Notes: generated by a model not told the origin, from the letters alone. 64,000 nucleotides of DNA from UBA2357 sp002344625 (GCA_937995335.1 CALKIH010000053.1:1-64000); one strand, 5' to 3'. Counted from the stretch's first letter, positions 36,753 to 44,654 are shown. Numbers and translations: made by a program.

Positions 36753-37330
36753 ATCGGCGAAACGGGCGTCGGACTGTAGCCCCCCGCAATGTAGCCGCCC
36801 CAGATAGTATGGACCAGATAGAACTCCGTAACGGCGCGCTCATCAACCAGGCCCGCGCGAATGTTCAACAAAGCCGCAACAATATGAAAACCCAGGTTGG
36901 AAGGCAGATCCCCCCCTCCTTGATGGGCGCCAAGAACTTCGAGTAAGGACTTCGAGCCGAAAACTTCACCAGGGAAAATGGCATGAAAGGGTGTATCCCA
37001 AGGCTTCGACTTATCCGGGGGATTTCCTGGTAGTCCAGGAATCCCGAACCAGTTAACCCCCCCGTGCATCCCGCCACGCTTTGCCGCCTGCCACCATATC
37101 CCAGCAGATTCACCATTGCATTGCGGAAGATCGCCGCCGGTATGGCTTCTCGCGCCGGATAGGGTTTCAGACGGGTTATAGCACTCCTTTCCGAGTACGC
37201 TACGACTGCCCAGCACCATAAAACCGGCCCCCGCACCGGTCACCAGCCGACGGCGACGAAGACGCGCCACATCGGCCTCCAACTGCTCAGGAGTCTCGAT
37301 TCGGGGCGTATTATTGTCACGTAAGGTCAT
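36698..37330 (-). CDS. Unknown 210-residue protein, first gene of the HPr-rel-A cassette, Tat-like N-terminus
   Basis: I do not recognise the function. The N-terminal 25 residues are polar. RRRRLVTGAGAGFMVLGSRSVLG (four Arg at about 25-28) resembles a twin-arginine signal or anchor. Two Cys follow, at about 50 and 71 (KECYNPSE; PQCNGESAGIWW), then a Gly/Pro-rich stretch (WFGIPGLPGNPP) and a helical part (LGFHIVAALLNIRAGLVDE). It could be the exported product or substrate of the cassette. The start is the ATG at 37330. It lies in DNA with lower G+C than its surroundings, just downstream of a palindromic leader. Confidence 0.6.
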   Translation of the reverse strand: MTLRDNNTPRIETPEQLEADVARLRRRRLVTGAGAGFMVLGSRSVLGKECYNPSETLSGARSHTGGDLPQCNGESAGIWWQAAKRGGMHGGVNWFGIPGLPGNPPDKSKPWDTPFHAIFPGEVFGSKSLLEVLGAHQGGGDLPSNLGFHIVAALLNIRAGLVDERAVTEFYLVHTIWGGYIAGGYSPTPVSPIWSEAEIVSYLTSTGIVK

Positions 37331-37365
37331 ATTTCTACTCCGGATCCATGAAACCTGTTTCGAAC

Positions 37366-37381
37366 GCAAAGTATACTTTGC
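37366..37381. promoter_or_regulatory. Perfect 16-bp palindrome, candidate operator of the HPr-rel-A cassette
   Basis: GCAAAGTATACTTTGC is perfectly palindromic and lies 35 bases upstream of the first cassette gene (start 37330, minus strand), where a promoter or repressor site is expected. It contains a TATACT that could serve as a -10 on either strand. The symmetry is directly visible; its function is inference. Confidence 0.5.
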
Positions 37382-37457
37382 CGATACGGAGTCGTTCGAT
37401 AACAAGTGCACAACCAACGCTTTGATTGTATCAAGCAAGACACGAGCCAATCATTTC

Positions 37458-37491
37458 AAATTGTTGATTAAATAAAACAAACCAACAATTT
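37458..37491. promoter_or_regulatory. AT-rich 9-bp inverted repeat upstream of the HPr-rel-A cassette
   Basis: AAATTGTTG (37458-37466) and CAACAATTT (37483-37491) form a perfect 9-bp inverted repeat with a 16-base spacer. It could be a second regulator site or a weak hairpin. It lies about 130 bases upstream of the cassette start. Confidence 0.35.
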
Positions 37492-37675
37492 AATGAGAAT
37501 GCACGAGCAAATATCATTAGAAGTGTAAAAAATGCCGACAAGCTCGCATCTATCCATCTAGGGCTCGATCGTCCATTGTGAGGACCATTCGGACAATCAG
37601 TTTGCCCGAGAGTTCACAAGCCGCCCCCTGTCGATCCACGATGCAGTTTTATGCACATAGCCAAGGAGTATCTCC

Positions 37676-38011
37676 ATGCTCGTCACCTTCAAATCCGACG
37701 CAGCCGCCGATGTCATCATGCTCGGCGAACCGGCGAAGAGGCTTATCGCCATCCTTGGCAAAGACCCGGACATCCCCAAGGGCATCGTCACGGTCGCTCA
37801 GTTGCCTGACGCCATCGAACGGCTCAAGGCTGCGATCGCCGAAGACAAGGCCAGGCACACCGCCCCCTCCGAGGACGAAGAGGCAGCTGCGGCCGAGGAG
37901 GGCAAAACCGGCATGGCTGCGCCGGTCGGACTTGCGCAGCGCGCCTGGCCATTGCTCGACATGCTCGAGTATTCCCGGAAGGAAGGCGTGCCCGTGGTGT
38001 GGGGCGTCTGA
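37676..38011 (+). CDS. DUF1840 protein
   Basis: A 111-residue cytoplasmic protein of a family widespread in betaproteobacteria: MLVTFKSDAAADVIMLGEPAKRLIAILGK, a Glu/Ala-rich linker, then APVGLAQRAWPLLDMLEYSRKEGVPVVWGV. The function is unknown. An AAGGAG ribosome-binding site precedes the ATG at 37676. Its 3' end converges on the MFS gene, 14 bases away. Confidence 0.85.
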   Translation: MLVTFKSDAAADVIMLGEPAKRLIAILGKDPDIPKGIVTVAQLPDAIERLKAAIAEDKARHTAPSEDEEAAAAEEGKTGMAAPVGLAQRAWPLLDMLEYSRKEGVPVVWGV

Positions 38012-38025
38012 ACGACCAAGGGGTT

Positions 38026-39213
38026 TCAGGCCGACCGGGGGCGGACGCGATATACCAGTCCCCATGCCACCAGCGCGGTCATGCCCCCCCAGAACCACAT
38101 GCCGTTGGTCAGCGGAAAGCGGCTGCCGTCCATGTTCGCGCCCAGCCAGCTCCCCATCGCGAACGCCGACAGCATCATCATGAATCCGCTCAGGGCCGAG
38201 GCCGCGCCGGCCGCATGCGGGAACGGCCCCACCGCCCCGGCCTGCCCGCAGGGCTGGTGAACACCGTGTCCCAGCATGAATAGGTAGACCGGCAGCATGA
38301 TCGCCCATACACCTTCCACACCGGCCAGCGCGAGCCCGCCCATGAGGCTGCCACCGGCAAGTGACAGCGCACCGCCGATCGCCACTGCGCGATGCACGCC
38401 GTTGTGCCTGAGCAACCAGCGGCACAGGAAAGTGCCCGCCAGGTAGGCGACCGCCATGGAGAACATCAGCACGCCATAAAAGGGCTTGGAGATGCCCATC
38501 AGGCCCATGAACACGAACGACGAGGCCGCCAGGAAGGTGAACAAACCACCGTACGACATCGTCGCCAGCAAGGCGAACGCCCAGAAGGTTCGGTTGCCCA
38601 GGATGCCCGCCCAGGTGACCAGCAAGGTCGCGGGCGACAGCGCGCGCGGGTTGGGCGTACCCAGGGTTTCCCGGAACCGCGTCGCGACGACGCCGAGCGT
38701 CGCCGCGCCGAACACCGCCAAGGCTGCCAAGGCCGCACGCCAGCCGAAGAATTCCGCCAGCAGCGCCCCCACCGGCATGCTCACGCAGGCGATCACGCCC
38801 AATCCCGACAAACCCTTGCTGATCGCGCGTGCACCGGCCTCAGGCGTGTAGAGATCACGTACCAGCGCGCGAGCGCACATCACGCCCGCCCCCATTGCCG
38901 CGCCCTGGACGATCCGCCATATCAGCAACACCTCCATCGATGCAGCCAGCACGCTGCCCACGGCCGCGACCGTATAGACCGCCAGCCCCAGCAACAGCAC
39001 CGGCCGCCGGCCAAACCGGTCGGACACGGGCCCCCACACCAGCTGCGACAAGCCGAAAGCCAGCAAAAGACCCGACAAGGTAAGTTGCGCCTGCGCCATC
39101 GATGCGCCGAGGCGGTCGGTGATGGTCGGCAGTGCCGGCAGGTAGAGGTCGGTGGTGACCGGCTGCACGCCGAGCAACAGCGACAGGATCAGCACCACCC
39201 GCGAGGTCGACAT
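38026..39213 (-). CDS. Bcr/CflA-type MFS transporter
   Basis: A 395-residue inner-membrane protein with about 12 membrane segments. DLYLPALPTITDRL in TM1, GPVSDRFGRRPVLLLGL (the MFS loop 2-3 motif) and RALVRDLY mark the Bcr/CflA drug-efflux subfamily. An ATG at 39276 would add a polar 21-residue N-terminus and overlap maiA by 11 bases; I prefer 39213. As last gene of the catabolic operon it may export an intermediate or toxic analogue, or take up the substrate; the direction is not readable. Confidence 0.85.
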   Translation of the reverse strand: MSTSRVVLILSLLLGVQPVTTDLYLPALPTITDRLGASMAQAQLTLSGLLLAFGLSQLVWGPVSDRFGRRPVLLLGLAVYTVAAVGSVLAASMEVLLIWRIVQGAAMGAGVMCARALVRDLYTPEAGARAISKGLSGLGVIACVSMPVGALLAEFFGWRAALAALAVFGAATLGVVATRFRETLGTPNPRALSPATLLVTWAGILGNRTFWAFALLATMSYGGLFTFLAASSFVFMGLMGISKPFYGVLMFSMAVAYLAGTFLCRWLLRHNGVHRAVAIGGALSLAGGSLMGGLALAGVEGVWAIMLPVYLFMLGHGVHQPCGQAGAVGPFPHAAGAASALSGFMMMLSAFAMGSWLGANMDGSRFPLTNGMWFWGGMTALVAWGLVYRVRPRSA

Positions 39214-39265
39214 CGGATCCGGCGCCGGCGAACGACCGTTGCCGGGCGAGCGCCGGCCCGGGAGG

Positions 39266-39910
39266 TCATTCGGCATCGGCCTGCAGCTCGGGCGCGGCAA
39301 GACGAAAAGCCTCGATCGCCTCGCAACGCTCGACGATACGCACCAGGGTCGGCATTGCGGACAGATCGACGCCGAAACGGCGCGCGTTGAAGACCTGCGG
39401 CACCAGGCAGCAATCCGCCAGGGTGGGGGTATCGCCATGGCAGAACACGCCGGTCCGCTCGTCGTCCGCGAGCGTGGCCTCGAGCGCGACCAGCCCGAGC
39501 TCGACCCAGTGCCGATACCACGCCGTTTTCTGCGCCTCGGAAACAGCGAACTCGCGGGTCAGGTATTGCAGCACGCGCAGGTTGTTGATCGGATGAATGT
39601 CGCAGGCGATCGCCTGCGCGATCGCCCGGATTCGCGCCCGCACGGCCGCATCGCCCGGCAACAGCGCGGGCGCGGGGTGCGTTTCATCGAGATACTCGAT
39701 AATCGCCAGCGACTGCGTGAACAGGCGTCCTGCATCCTCGAACGCGGGCACCAGCCCGCTCGGATTGAGCGCGCGGTAGTCGGGTTGATGCTGCTCGCCA
39801 CCACCACGCACCAGATGCACCGGCACCGCATCCCAGGCGAGGCCCTTGAGATTGAGCGCAATCCGAACCCGATAGGCGGCGGAACTGCGAAAGTACGTAT
39901 AGAGGCGCAT
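39266..39910 (-). CDS. maiA: Maleylacetoacetate isomerase (zeta-class GST)
   Basis: This glutathione-dependent enzyme isomerises maleylacetoacetate, or maleylpyruvate in gentisate routes, to the trans form. The 214-residue protein starts MRLYTYFRSSAAYRVRIALNLKG, with the zeta-class Ser pair and SSAAYRVR motif, then NPSGLVPAFED, LTQSLAIIEYL-like LFTQSLAIIEYLDE and CDIHPINNLRVLQYL. Length is normal. It follows the fumarylacetoacetase-type gene on the minus strand and should act one step before it. Confidence 0.9.
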   Translation of the reverse strand: MRLYTYFRSSAAYRVRIALNLKGLAWDAVPVHLVRGGGEQHQPDYRALNPSGLVPAFEDAGRLFTQSLAIIEYLDETHPAPALLPGDAAVRARIRAIAQAIACDIHPINNLRVLQYLTREFAVSEAQKTAWYRHWVELGLVALEATLADDERTGVFCHGDTPTLADCCLVPQVFNARRFGVDLSAMPTLVRIVERCEAIEAFRLAAPELQADAE

Positions 39911-40015
39911 GCGTGGCTCCTTCGTGGCGTTTCGGTGCGGCTTGGCGCAATGCTTGCGGCGAGGGCCGCGACCACAGCGGAGCATGCCGGCCGGTGCTGC
40001 CGATCTTACACGCGC

Positions 40016-41029
40016 TCAGTCCCGAAACGCGGCGACGGTGTTCTCGATCGTGCCGAAGATGCTCGCGCCCGCGGCATCGAACATCTCGATGCGCACCACG
40101 TCGCCCGCGCGCATGAACGGTGTCGCGGGCTTGCCCTGCTCGATCGTCTCGAAAGTACGCACTTCGGCCAGGCAGCAATAGCCCACCCCGCCATGCTCGA
40201 TCGACGACCCCCACAGGTCGCCCTGCTTGTTCGAGACCGTGCCCGAACCGATGATCGACCCCGCCTCGAGTTCGCGCGTCTTCGCGACATGGGCAATCAG
40301 CTGACCGAAGTCGAAGGTCATGTCCACGCCGGCGTCGGGCTTGCCGAACAGCTTGCCGTTGAGGTGCACGACCAGCGGCCGGTGCAGCTTGGCGTCCTTC
40401 CATGCCTCGCCCAGCTCATCCGGGGTGACTGCCACCGGACTGAATGCGCTCGCCGGCTTGCTCTGGAAGAAACCGAAACCCTTTGCGAGTTCGTTCGGAA
40501 TCAGGTTGCGCAATGACACATCGTTTACCAGCATCACCAGCCGGATGGCCGCGGCGGCCTCGGCCGGGCTCGCCCCCATCGACACGTCGCCGGTGACCAC
40601 CGTGACCTCGGCCTCGAAATCGATACCCCAGGCTTCGTCGGCGATCACGCGCTCGCGCGGGCCGATGAAGCTGTCCGACCCGCCCTGATACATCAGCGGA
40701 TCGGTATAGAACGAAGCCGGCACCTCGGCATTGCGCGCCTTGCGCACCAGCTCGACATGATTGATGTAGGCCGAGCCATCCGCCCACTGATAGGCACGCG
40801 GCAACGGCGAATGGCAGGCACGCTCGTCGAACGGCACCGCATGACGGGCATGGCCGTTGTTGAGGCTCTCGTAGACCTCGGCGAGGCGCGGCGCGCAGGC
40901 GTCCCAATCGTCGAGCGCGGCCTGCAGGGTGGGCGCGATGCCGGCCACCGGCTGGCACACGCCGAGATCGCGGCTGACGACCACCAGGGTGCCGTCACGG
41001 CCGCCTTGCTTGAGCGTGGCGAGTTTCAC
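40016..41029 (-). CDS. Fumarylacetoacetate hydrolase family protein
   Basis: A 337-residue C-C bond hydrolase of the FAH family with an N-terminal FAA_hydrolase_N-like part (MKLATLKQGGRDGTLVVVS) and the catalytic FAH domain. Metal ligands are visible in GIDFEAEVTVV and LVNDVSLRN, and the GSIIGSGTVSN loop follows. It would cleave fumarylacetoacetate or fumarylpyruvate formed by the isomerase encoded downstream. Its ATG overlaps the stop of the VOC gene, so the pair is coupled. Confidence 0.9.
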   Translation of the reverse strand: MKLATLKQGGRDGTLVVVSRDLGVCQPVAGIAPTLQAALDDWDACAPRLAEVYESLNNGHARHAVPFDERACHSPLPRAYQWADGSAYINHVELVRKARNAEVPASFYTDPLMYQGGSDSFIGPRERVIADEAWGIDFEAEVTVVTGDVSMGASPAEAAAAIRLVMLVNDVSLRNLIPNELAKGFGFFQSKPASAFSPVAVTPDELGEAWKDAKLHRPLVVHLNGKLFGKPDAGVDMTFDFGQLIAHVAKTRELEAGSIIGSGTVSNKQGDLWGSSIEHGGVGYCCLAEVRTFETIEQGKPATPFMRAGDVVRIEMFDAAGASIFGTIENTVAAFRD

Positions 41030-41568
41030 GGGAACATCTCCTTGTGGCGTCCATCATGCATCCAGGCCGCGTGCTTGGGTGCCTGCTTGGTCTGGGCCCA
41101 TTCCTCGAGCATGTCCCATTTGACCGCGTCCAGCGCCTCCAGCATGCCGGGGCGGTGGGTGTTGACCGCAAGCTCCAGCCGGTGGCCATTCGGGTCGAAG
41201 AAATAGATCGACTGGAACAACGCGTGATCGGTCGGGCCGACGACGGCGACACCCTCCGCCTCGAGGCGCGCCTTGGCGCCGAGCAGCACTTCCATCGACT
41301 CGACCTCGAGTGCCAGGTGCTGAGTCCACGCAGGGGTGTTCTCGTCACGCCCCATCGGCGCACGGGTCGGCAGTTCGAAGAACGCGAGCACGTTGCCCAT
41401 GCCGGCATCCATGAAAATGTGCATGTACGGGTCGGCCTCGCCGGTGGACGGCACCGCATCCTCGGCGATCGCGAGCACCAGCTTCATGTCGAGATGCTTT
41501 TCGTACCAGTGCGCGGTTGCGAGCGCGTCCTTGCAGCGATACGCGACATGGTGAATTTTCTTGATCAT
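41026..41568 (-). CDS. VOC-family metalloprotein (candidate ring-cleaving or lyase step)
   Basis: A 180-residue vicinal-oxygen-chelate protein with two beta-alpha-beta-beta-beta modules. Putative metal ligands follow the glyoxalase I H/E/H/E pattern: H7 (KKIHHVAYR), E65 (LAFFELP), H84 (WTQHLALEV) and E132 (HRLELAV). Known extradiol dioxygenases of this fold use two His and one Glu and are about 290 residues long, so this is not a standard one. It lies between a flavin monooxygenase and an FAH hydrolase, where ring opening is expected. Its exact reaction is open. Confidence 0.75.
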   Translation of the reverse strand: MIKKIHHVAYRCKDALATAHWYEKHLDMKLVLAIAEDAVPSTGEADPYMHIFMDAGMGNVLAFFELPTRAPMGRDENTPAWTQHLALEVESMEVLLGAKARLEAEGVAVVGPTDHALFQSIYFFDPNGHRLELAVNTHRPGMLEALDAVKWDMLEEWAQTKQAPKHAAWMHDGRHKEMFP

Positions 41569-41592
41569 CTTTCGTCTCCAGGTTGCGAGGGC

Positions 41593-41817
41593 TCAAACGC
41601 CTTCGCGGGCGATCCGCATCGCCTCGCGCAACACCGAGATGTCGCCGACGTGGTTCGCGAGCAGCAGGATCAGGCGGGCATTGACCATTGCGCTCTGCGC
41701 GTCGCTCAGGTCGCGGTGGGTGTCGATCAGCGCTTCGTAGAAGTCGTCACCGGGCGAAAACGCGCGGAAGTAGCGCTTGCCGGGCTCGAACAGGTTGGGC
41801 TGGGTATTCAGGGCCAT
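41593..41817 (-). CDS. DUF2783 small protein
   Basis: A 74-residue protein (MALNTQPNLFEPGKRYFRAF...SDAQSAMVNARLILLLANHVGDISVLREAM) that matches the DUF2783 family as I know it. It is almost always encoded next to an MhpA-like flavin monooxygenase, as here, so it may be a small partner or stability subunit. No catalytic motif is visible. It starts 11 bases after the monooxygenase stop. Confidence 0.8.
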   Translation of the reverse strand: MALNTQPNLFEPGKRYFRAFSPGDDFYEALIDTHRDLSDAQSAMVNARLILLLANHVGDISVLREAMRIAREGV

Positions 41818-41828
41818 GGTCTTGTCCT

Positions 41829-43499
41829 TCAGGCGTTGCAGGTGGCGCGCGCGAGCGCGGCGCGTATCGCGGCGGCGTCGAGCTTGCGCCAGCGGGCGGC
41901 CACGTGCTGGTCGGGCCGGGCGAGGTAGGTCGTGCCGGGCTCGAGGTCGTAGCGCGCCTTGATCCGGGCGTGGGTGTCGAGCAGGGTGGTGAGCCCGCCC
42001 GGGGCGGTGCCGCGTGCGGCGACGACCAGCGCTTCGACCGGGATCGGCCCATCGGCCAGCGCCGCCAAGGCCTGGGCGGTGGCGGGGGGCAATCCATCGG
42101 CGTCATCGACGTAATACAGCACCCGGAAGCCATCGCCCAGGTGGCCCAGCAACCACGGCGAGCCGCCGCGCGGGGCTGCCACCGGCGCATCGTCCATGGG
42201 TGCGCCCGGCACCATGCTGCCGCCGAAGTCATCGCCATCGGGCGTGTTCAGGCGCGATTCGACGAGAAAGCTGGGTACCGACAGACGCCCGGAATTGACC
42301 AGCGCGCGTGCGAAGGGATGGTGCTCGGCCAGGTCCAGCACCGCATTGCGAAAGGTCTTGCTGACCGCGCTCTTGGGGGTGATGAAATCGGTCGAGCGGG
42401 TCGAGTTCATGATGTTCTCGTCCGCCGCGAAGCCGCGCTCGTCGGTATAGGAGTCGAGCAGCGTGGCTGGCGCCTTGCCATCCATCACCAGCTTGAGCTT
42501 CCAGACGAGGTTGTCGGCGTCCTGAATGCCCGAGTTGGCGCCCCGCGCGCCAAACGGCGAGACCTGGTGCGCCGCGTCGCCGACGAACAGCACCCGGCCG
42601 TGGTTGAAGCGGTTCATGCGCCGGCACTGGAAGGTGTAGACGCTCACCCACTCCAGCTCGAACGCCCTGTCGTCTCCGAGCATGGCCTTGATGCGCGGGA
42701 TCACGTTCTCGGGCTTCTTCTCGGTTTCCGGGTCGGCGCCCCAACCGAGCTGGAAGTCGATCCGCCACACGTTGTCGGCCTGGCGGTGCAGCAGCACCGA
42801 CTGGTTGGGGTGGAAGGGCGGGTCGAACCAGAACCAGCGTTCGGTGGGGAAGTCCGCCTTCATGACCACGTCGGCGATCAGGAAGCGGTCCATGAAGATC
42901 TTGCCGTCGATGTCCAGCCCGAGCATGGTTCGGATCGGGCTGCGGGCCCCATCGGCCACCACCAGCCAGTCGGTGGTGAGGGTGCAGGCGCCATCGGGGG
43001 TCTCGATCCGCAAGGTGGCGGCATGCGCCCCTTGGGTCACCCCGATCACGTTGTGCTTGAAGCGCATCTCGAGCCCGGGCAACTGGCGGGCCCGTTTGAT
43101 CAGGTAATCCTCGAGATAGTATTGCTGCAGGTTGATCATGCCCGGCCGATGGTGATCGGGCTCGGGGCACAGGTTGAAGCTGAACACTTCTTCCTCGCGG
43201 AAGAAGGTGCGTCCCACGTTCCACGACACGCCCTTGGCGACCATTTCGTCGCCACAGCCGAGGCGGTCGAGCACTTCGAGCGCCCGCTTGGCGTAGCACA
43301 CCCCGCGCGAGCCGATCGATACCGTGTCGTCGTTGTCCACCAGCAGCACCTTCTGCCCCTGCCGGGCAAAGTCGATGGCGGTGGTCAGGCCTACCGGGCC
43401 GGCCCCCACGACGATGACGGGATAATGGCCATCACGCCCCTCGGCGATCTCGGGCGGGCGGATGTAGTCGAACTTCGGATACCGGAACGTGCTCAACAC
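41829..43499 (-). CDS. FAD-dependent aromatic monooxygenase (MhpA/PheA-like, class A)
   Basis: A 556-residue flavoprotein hydroxylase. Visible motifs are the FAD-binding IVVGAGPVGLTTAIDFA (about 30-46), the DG motif LVVADGARSPIR, and the GD motif LFVGDAAHQVSPFGARGANSGIQDA, followed by a C-terminal thioredoxin-like region (about 440-556). Such enzymes hydroxylate phenolic rings using NAD(P)H and O2. The substrate is unknown. The neighbours (isomerase and FAH hydrolase) suggest a 1,4-dihydroxylated product of the gentisate/homogentisate type. It lies second in the operon, 108 bases after the MBL gene. Confidence 0.87.
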   Translation of the reverse strand: MLSTFRYPKFDYIRPPEIAEGRDGHYPVIVVGAGPVGLTTAIDFARQGQKVLLVDNDDTVSIGSRGVCYAKRALEVLDRLGCGDEMVAKGVSWNVGRTFFREEEVFSFNLCPEPDHHRPGMINLQQYYLEDYLIKRARQLPGLEMRFKHNVIGVTQGAHAATLRIETPDGACTLTTDWLVVADGARSPIRTMLGLDIDGKIFMDRFLIADVVMKADFPTERWFWFDPPFHPNQSVLLHRQADNVWRIDFQLGWGADPETEKKPENVIPRIKAMLGDDRAFELEWVSVYTFQCRRMNRFNHGRVLFVGDAAHQVSPFGARGANSGIQDADNLVWKLKLVMDGKAPATLLDSYTDERGFAADENIMNSTRSTDFITPKSAVSKTFRNAVLDLAEHHPFARALVNSGRLSVPSFLVESRLNTPDGDDFGGSMVPGAPMDDAPVAAPRGGSPWLLGHLGDGFRVLYYVDDADGLPPATAQALAALADGPIPVEALVVAARGTAPGGLTTLLDTHARIKARYDLEPGTTYLARPDQHVAARWRKLDAAAIRAALARATCNA

Positions 43500-43607
43500 G
43501 ATGTCTCCTCCTGTGTGTTGTCACCGGCCCGCCCTTCTGTGGGGCGGATGACCGGTCGCGGCTGCGTGCTCTGTTTGAGTTTGCGGCGGCGCATGCGCCG
43601 CCGGCGT

Positions 43608-44573
43608 TCAAGCCTGCAGTGCGTGCCACATCTGCTGATCGCGCTCGGCGGTCCAGATGCGCGGGTCGCGGATACCGCTGGCTTCGTCGTGGGCGCGGGT
43701 CACGTCGAACGGCAGGCAATGTTCGTAGATGAAGACATGACCGAACTTCGGATCCATGTTGGCGCGCGCATGCGCCATCGTCGCCTTGAGATCCATGCCC
43801 TTGGCGACGGCCTCCTGAGCGCTGCGATACAGCGTCGATACGAAGTCGCGGGTGTAGGCGAGGCCGGTCTTGACCTGATCGGGCGTGGTCAGCGCCGGGC
43901 CGCGCCCGGGCACCAGCTTGTCGAAGTTCATCTCCACCAGGCGGTCCAGCGTGGCCGGCCAGTCGGCGAGATAGGCGTCCCCGGTATAACAGGCCGCATC
44001 GGCCTCGACCAGATCGCCGGAGAAACAGATGTTTTGCGCGGGCAGATAGACGATCGTGTCGCCCTTGGTGTGACCGCGCCCGATCTGCCTGATCCTGACT
44101 TCGAGCTTGCCCATCCACAGCGTCATTTCACCCTTGAACGTCATGGTCGGCCAGGTCAGACCGGGCACGCTCTCGACCGCGTTGAACAATCGCGGGAAAC
44201 GGCCGATCTCGGAATCCATGTCCTGCTGGCCGCGCTCGACGATGAGTTCGTAGGTGTCGTGGCTGGCGATGACCTGCTCGAGGCCTTCTGACTTGTAGCC
44301 CGACGCGCCGAGCACCCTGACGGCATGGTAGTGGGTGAGCACGACGTACTTGATCGGTTTGTCGGTGATCTCGCGCACCTTGGCGATCACGTCCTGGGCC
44401 ATGACCGGCGTCGCGGTCGCGTCGATGATCATCACCGAATCGTCGCCGATGATGATGCCGGTGTTGGGATCACCCTCGGCGGTATAGGCATAGGCGTTGT
44501 CGGAAAGCTTGTCGAAGCTGACCTGCTTGACCTCGAGATCGGCCTGGCTGGCAAAGGCTTTGCTGTTGCTCAT
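43608..44573 (-). CDS. MBL-fold protein with partly lost metal ligands
   Basis: A 321-residue metallo-beta-lactamase-fold protein. The first motif reads THYHAVRVLG: H81 and H83 are present, but the Asp and His of HxHxDH are V85 and R86. H168 (GRGHTKGD) and D187 (FSGDLVEAD) are kept. The final His of the usual PGHG is R224 (VPGRGPAL). Site 1 (three His) could therefore bind one metal while site 2 is largely lost. It is the first gene of the catabolic operon and divergent from the IclR regulator. A lactone or thioester hydrolase role is a guess. Confidence 0.8.
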   Translation of the reverse strand: MSNSKAFASQADLEVKQVSFDKLSDNAYAYTAEGDPNTGIIIGDDSVMIIDATATPVMAQDVIAKVREITDKPIKYVVLTHYHAVRVLGASGYKSEGLEQVIASHDTYELIVERGQQDMDSEIGRFPRLFNAVESVPGLTWPTMTFKGEMTLWMGKLEVRIRQIGRGHTKGDTIVYLPAQNICFSGDLVEADAACYTGDAYLADWPATLDRLVEMNFDKLVPGRGPALTTPDQVKTGLAYTRDFVSTLYRSAQEAVAKGMDLKATMAHARANMDPKFGHVFIYEHCLPFDVTRAHDEASGIRDPRIWTAERDQQMWHALQA

Positions 44574-44613
44574 GATGGGACCCTCGATACGGGATGGGAT
44601 GAGCGAATCCTAG

Positions 44614-44654
44614 TTCAACATTCGTTAATCGTCAATTGATTCGTTTATATTGAA
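44614..44654. promoter_or_regulatory. Candidate IclR operator in the divergent promoter region
   Basis: In the 234-bp gap between the MBL gene and the iclR-type gene there is an AT-rich block with nested symmetry: TTCAA (44614-44618) and TTGAA (44650-44654) as outer arms, the palindrome TCAATTGA (44632-44639) near the centre, and two direct ATTCGTT copies (44620-44626, 44639-44645). IclR proteins bind such imperfect palindromes between divergent genes. The assignment comes from position and symmetry only. Confidence 0.4.

Larger units (their letters stand above)
37331..37675. other. AT-rich intergenic leader between the HPr-rel-A cassette and the DUF1840 gene
   Basis: A 345-bp stretch without a convincing gene. 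The bases 37441-37520 are about 30% G+C by hand count, far below the rest of the window. It contains the two symmetric elements listed separately. Only reading frames of about 10 codons occur in its AT-rich core. It most likely holds the promoters of the cassette (minus strand) and of the DUF1840 gene (plus strand). No tRNA or integrase is present to suggest an attachment site. Confidence 0.6.

Noticed and set aside
37493..37528. A short peptide gene (11 codons from 37493) as a lasso-type precursor for the HPr-rel-A cassette
   Set aside because: Too short, on the opposite strand to the cassette, no ribosome-binding site and no leader-core structure.
37331..37675. A mobile-element boundary or attachment site in the AT-rich stretch
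   Set aside because: There is no integrase, transposase, tRNA or target-site duplication in view. Low G+C alone is better explained by a promoter region.
41829..43499. The flavin monooxygenase as QhpG, the CTQ-forming enzyme
   Set aside because: At 556 residues with a thioredoxin-like C-terminus and a DUF2783 partner it looks like an aromatic hydroxylase. It belongs to the isomerase/FAH operon and is separated from qhpB by the IclR gene.
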